Source: Notospermus geniculatus
Lineage: Eukaryota > Nemertea > Pilidiophora > Heteronemertea > Lineidae
Reading direction: 5' to 3'
Assembly (NCBI GenBank): GCA_002633025.1
Contig: NMRB01001535.1
Span: 21,723 to 85,722 of the forward strand
Length of the DNA: 64,000 nucleotides
Of this stretch, positions 1 to 10,340 are shown piece after piece. Position 1 is the first letter of the stretch. Each line of letters opens with the position of its first letter. The notes beneath the pieces are model-generated. The model had not been told where the DNA came from, did no database searches, and was given only the letters and a program-made list of their open reading frames with translations. A program made the position numbers and the translations under genes.

Positions 1-142
1 ATAACACTAGTATTGATAAATCTGTTGAGTAACTTTGCCAGTGTGTAGTGTTGGTGAAATATTTTCCCATTGAGACGAAAAGAAAGATTGGAGGAAGTTT
101 GTTCCTTTAATAAAAGTGAAATCGTCTCCTTATTTCTTACAG

Positions 143-299
143 ACACCGTGCACCTCCCCCTGACTTGGCAATGATCAACTACATTGTCCAGCAGACTGGT
201 GATGATGTTCCCATCCTCTGGGCTATGTCGGACTTTGGCGATATACATTTCTTTTTATTCTCCCCAGTGGAAATGCCTATTGACGTGAACATTGGATAA
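143..299 (+). CDS. Terminal coding exon of an unidentified gene
   Basis: A polypyrimidine tract and CAG acceptor at 140-142 open a 157-base exon. One base completes a split codon, and 51 further codons run to a TAA at 297-299. The peptide starts HRAPPPDLAMINYIVQQTGD and ends PIDVNIG. The clean acceptor, uninterrupted frame and absence of simple repeats argue for a real 3' exon of a gene lying left of the window. I do not recognise the family: no catalytic motif, signal peptide or membrane segment is visible in this short tail, which has a mixed hydrophobic and acidic composition. It could also be an exon of a longer SLC15-adjacent gene, but its stop codon and the 1.2 kb before the next gene make it a separate unit. 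Confidence 0.5.
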
Positions 300-1480
300 T
301 ATGGCAGTGAAATGAAAGTGATTGTAGGTAGACGAAGCTGCAGGGTTGTTTAGATCACTAATGGGCAGCACACCTTAACCACTAGGCTAAATCCCCATCT
401 TCAAAAAAGATGGTTCAATGGCCTGTCGTGTGTTAAACGAGGCATCCATCAGTACCCTGCGAGTAGTCCAAACAATCTCCGAACCCAAACAGTTTTATGT
501 TCTACAAGGGGTCACATAAAGGAGAAACAAGTAAAGATGAAATAGAATCGGGTTTCTAAGGTGAAAGACGTTGCTTCCTACCAGATTCGAACCCACGGAC
601 CCTCGCATGGATGTCAGCTGAGAGCTGGGAAGAGACTGTACATGTAGCGCTGTATGATGAAGGTGTTATTTAATGTAGGTTAGGAGCTAAAATAAATTCC
701 GTATCTATATTGTCAAATGAATTCTTCAGTTCTGTTTAGTCACTTTCATTCAAGACACTCTGCATATCTATTCAGTCCTACAGATTACAGATTCATCAAT
801 GATATTTACATACAAAAGTGTAGTTTCGACCCCACCCACAAAGAGCCAAATGCAGACACTAGCTACAGCCCTCATGAGTTGATTGATGACCTTATAGGTG
901 TGGGGAGGGGGATCAAGAACCATGTCTCACTTAATGTTGACTTGTGCCTGGGTTTCCCTGGCTGATTGATCAGTGTGATTTCCATCATGCCTTAGTTTTC
1001 CAAATATCCTGGAGATGACACCACAGGACGCTCAGAGTCCTACTTCCTGGGACAAATGGGGATTCCCACACTCTTATCATGTGGTATTCATAACGGCATA
1101 ATTAAATGATGAACTGCTGGAAGGAATTCACAACTTTCATTTCCTATACAATGTACTGTAAATGATAGGACCCCGATTTCACAGTAAGGTTTTCAAACTA
1201 TTGTCAGACTATTCAAACTATTGTCGGGTTTTGTGGGCCAGTTCTTTTATGGTTGCTTGTCATGGTCTGCTGGCTGTGCACATACGCAACTGCTGTCTAT
1301 GAGATCATCTCACATGACTACTAAAGCTGGTCAATGGTATTTGGTAGCACAAAAATGCGTGTAGGCCTAAGTGAGTTGCATGTCTGTGAACTGTGCCACA
1401 GACACAAAAATCATAGAGATGAGGTAGCACACATACTGGTACCGTACATGTAGAACTTATATGCAAGTATTCATTTTCAG
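300..1480. other. Intergenic and 5'-UTR intron region before the transporter
   Basis: No coding exon could be supported here. The stretch holds a tRNA-derived SINE fragment (355-610). The rest is AT-rich unique sequence that probably includes the transporter promoter and an upstream non-coding exon, because the first coding exon begins right after a splice acceptor. The open frame at 717-965 has no splice or family support. Confidence 0.5.
355..610 (-). repeat. tRNA-derived SINE fragment with permuted order
   Basis: On the minus strand this contains an A-box-like segment (reverse complement of 368-395) and a B box (complement of gattcgaaccc near 583-593). Both match a copy at 8612-8850. In this copy the B-box part and the A-box part are swapped relative to the copy at 8612, as expected for a fragment spanning the junction of two tandem units. 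Confidence 0.6.
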
Positions 1481-4400
1481 ATGGATGGCATCAGAAGTAA
1501 CAGTGCACTTCTTGATGACAGTATCACAACCACCAGTCGTCCCAGAAGATTGACCCATGAACATCAAAATGTTACCCCTGGCTTGGTCTGTCTTATGATT
1601 GCTATAGCATTGGAAAGAATAACTTTCTACATTGTTACGACAAACATGACAGACTTTTTTTTTAGCCAGATGAATCTGAAAGACAGCAGTCGAATACCTA
1701 TCACCACCTATCTTGTTTTTGTTGGTACGTAAAATTTTGTACACATAGTTCCAATTGTATCTATTTTACAAACCCTTTACTTTCTGATCGCATGGATCCC
1801 TCGTGAATATGACAGCATCCATGATGCTTGCTATATATCGCGGTTAATACTTTTCGTAGATTTTCGATGTGGATCTATTGGGTATCGTGAATCCATAAAC
1901 GCCCAGGGATCTGAATTTTCAAAAGTTGTCTGAAAAATGTGGCCATCCTTGTTGGGGCATGATGACATCAGATACGATACATTGTTAGGCCTAGTGTTTG
2001 AGGTTTTTAAGTTTTTGTTTCAGGAACAAGTGATTTCCTGCCCCTTTTTGGAGGTGTTTTGGGCAACTCATTGATCAGCAGTTATGCTTGTACTGTTATT
2101 GGATTTCTCATAGAATCTGCAGGTAGGCCGCTTGGTTTTTCACTTTTCGGAATTACCTATTTCAAAATGGCTGCTAGTTGCACACCATTTGACAACAGTA
2201 ATTGTAGAGTAGGCCTTGTGTATGTATCGCTTTATTTGATTCATGCTCGATAGATGTAATGGATAAATAGTGTACCATTCGGCAGATTTTCGACTCTCCC
2301 CAGAAAAAGTTTGTGCGCGTCATTAGGCTTAGGCCTATGTATAACGAGATAACTCTATCATATCTAGATAAAACATGTTATCTATCGATATATCTTTCTT
2401 TCGAGTAAAAACTAACCTGGAAAAACTTTGTAAACATAGGTACACTTTTTACCGTAGGCCTACATGTCTATAGCAGAGCAGCAGATCTTGCTGTTTATTT
2501 TTCTTGTTTACTTCTACAGGGTCAATATTCCTGCTCATCTTGATGGTCATTGATGACAGATTACCAGAACCTGTACATGTAAAGGTAAACACATACCGGT
2601 ACATTTGTTCTGTAAATAGCCTACATGTAGTAGGCCTACAAAATAAATCTAGAAAGAGTAGCCAAATGACTTAAATAAATCTGTGTTAAATAAATCTAGA
2701 AAGAGTAGCCAAATAACTTATGGTAAATAAATCTGTGTTAAATAAATCTAAGAGTACCGGTAGCCAAAAAATTGTATTACCGTATTTTTCGGACTAGGCC
2801 TATAAGGCGCAGCCTTTTTCCTTGAAGAAGGGTCTAAAATTGGGGGTGCGCCTTATAGGGTGGTGCGCCTTATCTGCGGATCCAGTCTGACAATTTGATC
2901 AGAAGTGTCAAGACACTGACGAACCCAAGCATTCAAGCATGCATGGATGCATGCAAGCCAAAGTCATTGTCACAGTGCTGGTTGACAGATGATGCAGTGA
3001 ACTGTGAACTGATGAAGTTTCAGTTAGACCTAATTTGTCACAACAAGCTAAGAAATCATACAACCAGATCCATCAGTACCAACAGCAGAATTGCAGATGT
3101 CAATGGGTTCAAACAAGGCAATCAGACCCTGTAATTGTCTTGGCTGTTGTTGGTCAATGCACACTGAGCAGCCATGCATTGTATGTGTATAATATGCACT
3201 GACAGGACTGCGCCTTATAGGGAGGTGTGCCTTATGTATGGATTTCATCAGAGATTTTGGGTGAAATTGGGGGTGCGCCTTATAGTCAGGAAAATACGGT
3301 AGTTATTCGAAAACCTTTCTAAAGTGCCATTCAAGCAGTTCAGTAGGCTTACAGTGCAGCATTTTTCTAAAACAGTCTCTGTGAAGGTTTATACAGACTT
3401 ACGTTGTTTTGTTTGTATTTGACTTTCAGACTGCCACTGACTACGGTTTGCTCTTCCCTGGTTTGATATTGATGGTTATTGGTCTTGGTTTCCAAAGGGC
3501 AAATATTCTGATTGTTGGTTGCAAACAAGTCTGTCAGCGTACTGATCAGAATGGAAATGTAAAAGCAGTGGAAAAATTCTTCAGAGGGTAAGCATTTTGG
3601 AAATCTTCACTTCGATCACAACAGTTCAAATCTTCGATCTAGCTACTTTCAAGCCGACCAAGTGCCATATCACCCATTCCATGCCTTTCCAGACAAAATT
3701 GGCCTTATTCTTCCCCATCTCTTTGAAGTGCTGGCAATGGCTTGTATTCATAAAAGTTAGCAAATGCTTTTACTTAAGATTTGCACAGCTATGGTCCAAT
3801 GTACAGTCCTCCCTCGCTATTACGAACCCTTCAGGGTCCAAGGGTTAAGTTCCCACTAACGAGGAGTTCGTAATAGCGAGGATTCGTCCATGGGGGCATA
3901 TGACCACGCCGAGTAGGCCTAAGGCAAACACTTCGTATACCTGACTAACTTTATTGAATATTTGCTTGATTAAATGCTCAAACGTATCAGTCAAACCCAA
4001 GCTTGGATAATTCGGTTTATATTGAACACTAATTGTACACAGCATAATTGATCATGGGCAGGAATTGGATAACATGGCCGACCGAACAGGCCAAATTACA
4101 TACATATCATGAAATTTTGGGAGCCAGGCGTTGGGTTCTTAATATATGGGACTTCGTAAAAAATCGAAGTTCGTAAGAGCGAGGGTGCACTATATATGTA
4201 CATGTACATGTGTTACGAAACTTTTGCTATCTTTTATGAATATCCGCTATTGATGTTCCCAGTGACATAGCACAGGGTTGAGGATATTGCTCTCACATTT
4301 TATCTGGTATAGTGGTCATCCAGAAAATAGTTGAAGTAAACTCTACAACACTTCTTTTGATTACCGTAACCCAAATTTTTGCACCCTTACATTTTTGTCA

Positions 4401-7400
4401 CTAGTCCTGAGATATTCAACATCAATAATGCAGCCTGTATTTGTTGAAATCTTATGATTAACCCTTTCGTTATGTGGGACCTGGTCACTGGGTCACCCAA
4501 CCCCCCACGAAATTTCCATGGGACCCGGTCACCGCGTCATAGTTGTTTATTCAGTTTCTCTTCACTTCTTCATACGGTACAGTAAATCTTGGAGTAAAGG
4601 TCACAAAAAAACTAAAATGGCCTCCATAAGCTGGTGACCATACATGCCAGTATTATCAAAAGGATTAAGAGTGTTATTTTTCATTGTTTCCAGGTACTAC
4701 TGGGTATCCAACGTAGGAAGTTTGATTGCCTTCGCTGTAACTGCGATTGCCAAAAGCCCCAATGTGAATCATACAAGAAAACATGCTCCAACTTATTATC
4801 TTGGTATAATCCAGACTGTGTCAGTTATACTGAGTACTTTCTTCGTCATCATCGGGAAGAGATGGTACATTCGTACGACTCCCAATAGTACGTAAGCAAG
4901 AAATGCTTGGGCCCCAAATGTTGGTAGCACAATGACACCTTTTGAAGGTCACAGCTTCGACCCCTGTTAGAGTGGCAGGGACGGATCCAGGTTTTTGGAT
5001 AAGAGGGGTGCAACTACTACATGTACTTTGGTAATTCATTATGAAGTGGCAAAAATGCTCAAAATCATGGTAAAAAACATTTTGCGGCATAAGGGGGCAC
5101 GCCACTTGTGCCCCTAAATCCACCTCCAAGTAACAACCTACGTCAAAATGCAATATGCTCTTTATTTTTCTGAACACACTGAAAAATGGTAAATTACTAC
5201 TACCGGTATGTCTTCTTTTTTCCAGGCGATAACCTCAGGAAATTTACTCGTGCCTTCTTCCGGAAAATCAGTTCCTTCTTCAGATATTTTCGTCGGAAAA
5301 GGCATAGCTCTCTCTCTGGCTTCCAAGCAAGCCGGGATGAGCACAGGGCTGAAAATGAACTCTTCAAACACATATTTGAAATTATTCTCGTTGCTGCGTG
5401 CCTGATAATGTTCCAGATTCTTTTTTCTGTAAGTATTAAATATAAAAAATGAATGGTGTTTATCTACTACTGATATGCATGTATGATACAGTCCACCAGT
5501 GGCGGTATAGCGAGGGTATTGTTGGTGGCAATGTTGAAATGCCTTCGACCGAGGAAATCAATTGTCTGTGGCGGTATATCGAGGGGTGGTATAACGAGAG
5601 TGGACTGTACAAGCATTTTGCAAGTAGGCCTACATAACAGATTGGTTGTTTGAATACTATAATACCCTGGTTCAATCAGAATTAACCAAAAGAATAAAGT
5701 GCCTATTCACAAGGCCCTCATTCTTGACAAGCATGCAAATCCTCTGTTACGCTGATATTTGTATTTCAGTTGGAACTGGGAGACATATTCTTCCAGCAGG
5801 GTCTAGTCATGAACTACCATGTGGGGAATGTAACCATTCCAATAGTTTTGATGCCGGGCTTCGATTCAATCACAATCATCATTGTCTTGCCCATCATCCA
5901 TTTCGTTATAACACCTTGCCTCGTCCAAATGGATAGAGGTGTATTATTGTTGAAGAGAATGGGTAAGTACATGTGGATGTTTGAGTGGAATAAAGACTAG
6001 CAAATGCTTTTACTTCAGATTTATACTACATTGTCTAGTGCATTTGTATTGCAAAATTCAAGCAAAAGCATTTATTAGTCTTTATTCATATGACCCAATG
6101 TCTCTTTGCCTTGAAAACTAATTGCCCTTTTGCAAGATATCACTGCCATTTTGAAGAATTGACTTTTGTTGGTGTGGTATCTCACAAACAATAGCCAGAT
6201 CTAGATTGGATTATGATTGTTAGGCCTATTCCTACGTCCTAACTTTCATTGCAGGTGGTGGGCTGTTGTTTGGATGTGCATCTGCCTTGGCCTGTGGCAC
6301 TGTAGAGACTGTTCGCCACAAATATTATATATCCTGTAGCAAGACTTGTTTCTCCATCTTTTGGCAAATTCCACAATTCGTCTTCTTGAGTTTAGGGGAA
6401 ATATTTGCATTCATTACAAGTAAGTTGATATGCTTGGACGATAAATGGGGTATTGATATTTATGAGATCATGATCGGATTAACATAGTCCCTAATATGAA
6501 TTGACATGGTGTTGAAGGATGAAAAAAATCCAGGCCTTTCCATTTGACGGGCGCGAAAACGCATGCGCCTCGCAAACAATAGAAATTCTATTGTTTGCGT
6601 GGCGCATGCATTTTCGCGCCTGTCAAACGGAAAGGCCTGAAAATCCTGTTGCTATGAAATTACACCGCACTGAGAGAGTTAAAGCCAGATTTTGAGTGCA
6701 AAACTTTCCTGAATGGCTTCGCCACACCACATTTGAATTGAATTCCACCATCATATGTGTGGAATATTGCCAACTTGGCAAATAATACACAGGGCGAAAA
6801 TGCTATCTATTTTTTAATTTGGGTGACTTTGACCGTGGTTTTGTGAGCCCTTCTCGAGGATCGATCGTGAAGTTCAGCGCGGATTTCGCTGATCAACTTC
6901 ACTCGATCTCCACCGAAAGAATATCAACATATTCTTCAAACTTTTACGATTTATTGTAAGATTATGATATGAAGTGTTGAAAGTATGTAGTCACTTTAGA
7001 TAAAAGGATGATAAAATCTTTTTGAAAGATGTGCTCAATTTCCATCTCAGATGCCGGGAAATCGCTTCTCATGGCAGCTGGGATTCAAAATTGTGCGTCG
7101 GGGCTTCGCCCCGCCGATACCACTACCGCTACGTTGTATCACAGACCCAGGGAAAACACTGCATATCAGCATGTAGAAGAACCTCCTAAGTCCACATGAC
7201 CTTAAGCTTGATTCTTACTTCAGATGCTGAGTGTCTGCATCCAATAGGTTGGGTTTTTGAAGGGACTCAGGTCTATAGAAATATTCTGTTTTCTTGATTC
7301 CAGGTTACCAGTTCATGTACCTAGAAAGCCCACCAAATCTACAAGGCATGACACTTGGCATCCAATTCTGTCTCCGTGGTTTAGCATCATACCTCGCTAG

Positions 7401-8139
7401 AGCTTTACTTGCAATAGTTGAAGCTGCAGGTAGGTGGAAAGTATTCTGTGTGGTCCATGTGTGTCCCCCCATCTTTTTCCGAATGGATCGGATAAGTCCC
7501 AGCTGACATTGCTATTGAGTGATTTCACCTAAAGCCTGCCTCCACTGTCTTGCACTTCGGTGCTGTGTCCCAGCACACCATGACATGGCATCATGACATG
7601 AAGAACTGCATCGCGGTATTAAACTGGAACCCCCCCCCCCCCTAAGTTGGTGATCAACTCACTCATTAGGGAGTTTAAGAAATCAAACAAATAAACGTTA
7701 GCTTTACGACAACGTTATTTTTTGTACCGAAAATGCAATATATAATCTGGTGAATCAGCAGTATGAAAAATAACGTTGTCGTAAAGTTAACGTTTATCGT
7801 TTGATTTCTTAAACTCCCTATTGTTACACATTGTCCTTCCTAATACATTGAATTTGTTTTTCAGCTCCAGCATGGTACCCAACTACTTTCAATACAGGCA
7901 ATGTCGAGAAATTTCTTTTTCTTTTAGCTGGATTACAAATGTTATTCTTTCTTATATACTTATGGTATGCATACCGGTATCGATACAAGTATTTGTGTTC
8001 TGACGAAGAAGACTCAGCCAGGACACCACTGTGCCCCAATCCAATCCAGACACAAAGTTTCCATTCATACTCCACATTGGGGAGTCTATCGACGAACTCA
8101 TTAGGGTCTCTGGATTCCATACCAGGAGCATCCGATTAA
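1481..8139 (+). CDS. SLC15/POT-family proton-coupled oligopeptide transporter, complete
   Basis: Coding exons: 1481-1724, 2024-2122, 2520-2584, 3430-3587, 4694-4887, 5226-5428, 5770-5962, 6255-6419, 7304-7429, 7865-8139. Together they give 1,722 nt and 573 residues, the usual SLC15A3/A4 length. All introns are GT-AG and all phases agree. The ATG lies directly after an AG acceptor, so the 5' UTR is spliced. Family features: an N-terminal ER motif in the first helix (ALERITFY), the loop FLPLFGGVLG before helix 3, FFRGYYWVSNVGSLIAF around helices 4-5, a basic cytoplasmic loop (RKISSFFRYFRRKRHSS), the POT signature region FWQIPQFVFLSLGEIFAF, then SPPNLQGMTLGIQFCL. The C-terminus is a short Ser/Thr-rich cytosolic tail with an acidic EED stretch. 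Known SLC15 proteins import di- and tripeptides or histidine with protons at plasma or endolysosomal membranes. The odd point is loss of the first glutamate of the ExxER proton-coupling motif. Which SLC15 paralogue this is cannot be settled here. Confidence 0.93.
2640..2766. repeat. Short tandem repeat in transporter intron 3
   Basis: A unit of roughly 45-55 bases built from aaataaatctagaaagagta and neighbouring sequence is repeated about two and a half times, with small changes. Confidence 0.7.
2778..3300. mobile_element. TIR DNA-transposon remnant, ACCGTATTTT ends
   Basis: The left end reads accgtatttttcggacta, then a GGCGCA block. The right end is its inverted counterpart (gcgccttatagtcaggaaaa, then tacggt). 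Both ends lie next to TA. Two further internal copies of the gcgccttatag motif lie just inside each terminus. The interior (2895-3134) has a short open frame with no recognisable transposase motif. It is about 520 bases and probably a non-autonomous remnant in intron 3 of the transporter. Confidence 0.7.
3735..3800. repeat. Half copy of the AGCAAATGCTTTTACTT inverted-repeat family
   Basis: Contains the segment ttagcaaatgcttttactta, shared with copies at 5995-6100 and 15961-16076. Here only one arm is clear before the pogo-like element at 3804 begins. Confidence 0.6.
3804..4191. mobile_element. pogo/Tigger-type non-autonomous element
   Basis: The termini are CAGT...ACT(G)-like and flanked by TA. 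Left arm: cagtcctccctcgctattac, then gaac. Right arm: gttcgtaagagcgagggtgc, then act. An internal second copy of the arm occurs near 3862-3885. CAGT ends with a TA target site are typical of pogo/Tigger elements. No transposase frame remains. Confidence 0.65.
4970..5135. repeat. Inverted-repeat element with GGATCCAGG ends
   Basis: The left end has acggatccaggtttttgg. The right end, near 5115-5130, has ctaaatccacctccaag as an imperfect inverted counterpart. A related left end occurs at 5'-gtggcggatccaag near 55628. It may be hAT-like, but the ends are too decayed to classify. Confidence 0.4.
5489..5607. mobile_element. 119-bp pogo/Tigger-type MITE
   Basis: Flanked by TA on both sides. It starts CAGTCCACC and ends with the inverse GGACTG. 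Internal repeats of ggcggtatagcgaggg and ggcggtatatcgaggg are also visible. It lies in intron 6 of the transporter. Confidence 0.75.
5995..6100. repeat. Inverted-repeat element, AGCAAATGCTTTTACTT family
   Basis: The left arm, agcaaatgcttttacttcag, pairs with the right arm near 6060-6090 (caagcaaaagcatttattag). It is one of three copies in the window and lies in the intron after exon 7. Confidence 0.65.
6531..6639. repeat. 109-bp near-perfect palindrome
   Basis: Two 54-base arms meet at a single central base near 6585. Only about four positions are mismatched. The arms begin caggcctttccatttgacgg and end aggcctg. It would extrude as a cruciform with almost no loop. It sits in intron 8 of the transporter. 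Confidence 0.9.
7669..7818. mobile_element. MITE family A, copy 1 (GGGAGTTTAAGAAATCAAAC ends)
   Basis: Flanked by TA on both sides. The terminal inverted repeats, about 50 bases, start gggagtttaagaaatcaaac. The interior includes the sub-arms acgacaacgttattttt and its inverse. A second copy is at 14286-14438. TA duplication and the small size suggest a Tc1/mariner-type non-autonomous element. Confidence 0.85.
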
Positions 8140-10340
8140 TCAGGTCTCAAATAACTTGCATTACTTGCTGTGAGTCTTTAGACTCTTATAGCCAGGAACA
8201 CATTGAGACAAACTGAAGTCATGTTATATCCAGAATTTCCACCATCGGGACACTGAAATTCAAGGGTATCTTGCACCATGGCACTTTAGAAGTCTATGGG
8301 GAGACAAAGAGAACGACTGGTACTTCTATGCTTCTGTAAAAAGTAGTGTGAACCCCTGCCACTAACCCTGCTAACCCCAACCATGCCCATTCACTTCAGT
8401 CCATGGACATAGATTTCATGTGCATTCTTTCCTGTGCATATACTGAGTTTTGAGGGGATTCTACACTTGAGCCTCACTTTGCTCGGTTGTGCTGCAGTGA
8501 ATTTATGCAACCAATCAGTTAGTCTAACATAGCAAATCGTAACTTGAAATAATAACCTGTTATTATTTCAGGCCCTTTACCTAATTGTATCGCCTTTATA
8601 TTTGACTCCTTGCACAACATAAAACTGTTTGGGTTCGGAGACTGGATTACTCACCTGGGTGCTTTGGGACGCCTCGTTTAACATGGGCCATTGAACCATC
8701 ATTTTTAAGATGGGGATTTGGCGTAGGGGTTAAGGCGTGCTGCCCCTGACTGCTGGCAATTGATGCCTATTATGCGAGGGTCCGTGGGGTCGAGTCCGGT
8801 AGGAAGCTATGTCTTTCACCTTAGAAACCTGTTATTATTTCATGCCCAAATCATAACTTAAAATGTACTCGCAGGTCTATCCGGGCAATTTCTAAAACTC
8901 GCTAATATCTCGTGCACATGTACATATGGCTGGTAGAAAGAATGATTTACCGGTGCTGTTTGTTGCGAATCATTAATGTTTATATTTATGTCATGTTCAT
9001 CATTTTAAATGACCGGCTTTGATTGACAAGTGCCTTCAATGTGCTGTCAAGGTTACCAGAGAGGTGTAGTGGCAATCATGATGCCAGTAGCTGTACCGGT
9101 ATATGGTAGAGTGCTTTCCTCGACATTGTAGCTTTCTTGAGGGTTGCGGTTTCCTCCTATCCCAGAATTGTATTATAAGTTGCTGTGTGGAGTAGTATCT
9201 GTGACGACCTGAACTAACACATAATGACCTTACTGGTTACTTTGTTCCAGTATGTACATCAAGTCCTTGAGTTCAATTTCTACACAAACATTTTGAAATG
9301 GGCTTATACCTGTACTTTCCACAGGCAATCTGTTAAATAGTATTACTGCTTACATTAATGAGACCAAATTGAAAAAAACATACTCTTGTACATAGTTATG
9401 TACATACCTGCTTGCAATTTGTCCAAAAAATGAGTCTAGTCTGTCAGTCCAGCTGAATTTCAATAAAAAAATTTGTCTTTACATTGTTTCTACATTGTTT
9501 TTACTCATCACTTTATAGCACCGGTGATTGAGTTGACTCGGGGGGGAAAAAGTTAAGGGTTTGCAGGGGTCCAAATGACCCCTTTCCGGAAAAATCTTTG
9601 AACTACAAGTGTAAGGAACATAACACTGTGAAGTTTGGCCGACTGGAGCAGATGGTATCATGGGAAGCAAGGAACACTCCGATCACAGGGAATGACTTGA
9701 CTGTAATCGAAATGTACTGAAACACTTTTTTATTTATTTTCCCGCATCATATATACCGTACACTCTTCATCATTGATATCAAATCTCTCGTACATAAAGA
9801 GGTGAATAGCAGACAATGTTTTGTAAACAAATCAAAAGTTGGACAAAATTACAATATACAATATGAAATGTAACCTTTCACCAATGCAATAAAATGTAAG
9901 AGTCAAAATCATTCATCATCCAAATTAGGTTTGATTTCAGATTAACTTGACTGATAAATAAGCACAGATTTCCGAAACTGATCCAGAATACATATTAAAG
10001 CACCAAAACCAAAGTGTTTTTCAAAAATAGCACATTGTGGCCCGAAGTGTGATGCACCAGTCAATGAGATGTCTGCCCCTCCCCCAGACATTCAAGCCTT
10101 CAAACATTCAAAAACAGACTATCACACCTGGTACCATTAACTTCAATGCATTTTCCATTTGGTTAAAGGTACCATTAGCTTAAAGTCACTTTATGAAACC
10201 GGCCCCAGACATCCAAATGCTAAGCAAGATTCAAGTCAACTGTCGCTCACTCCTGCATAGAAATTATAGATATAAATGTATAGTGGCTTCAATCAAGCTA
10301 GATAATGTTAAAATCTTGAAGGTTGAGACAATTCCCGAAC
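8140..10340. other. Convergent 3' region between transporter and membrane-protein gene
   Basis: Contains the 3' UTR of the plus-strand transporter, a tRNA SINE (8612-8850), and the 3' UTR of the minus-strand gene. An aataaa read on the minus strand near 9728-9740 could serve as the polyadenylation signal of the latter. No exon was found. Confidence 0.55.
8612..8850 (+). repeat. tRNA-derived SINE
   Basis: An A-box-like stretch (tggcgtaggggttaaggcg, near 8717) and a B-box-like stretch (gggtcgagtcc, near 8789) have tRNA spacing. The element is followed by a caccttagaaacctgttatt tail. The phrase cctgttattatttca also occurs just before the element (about 8550), which hints at a tandem or target-site origin. 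Confidence 0.75.
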
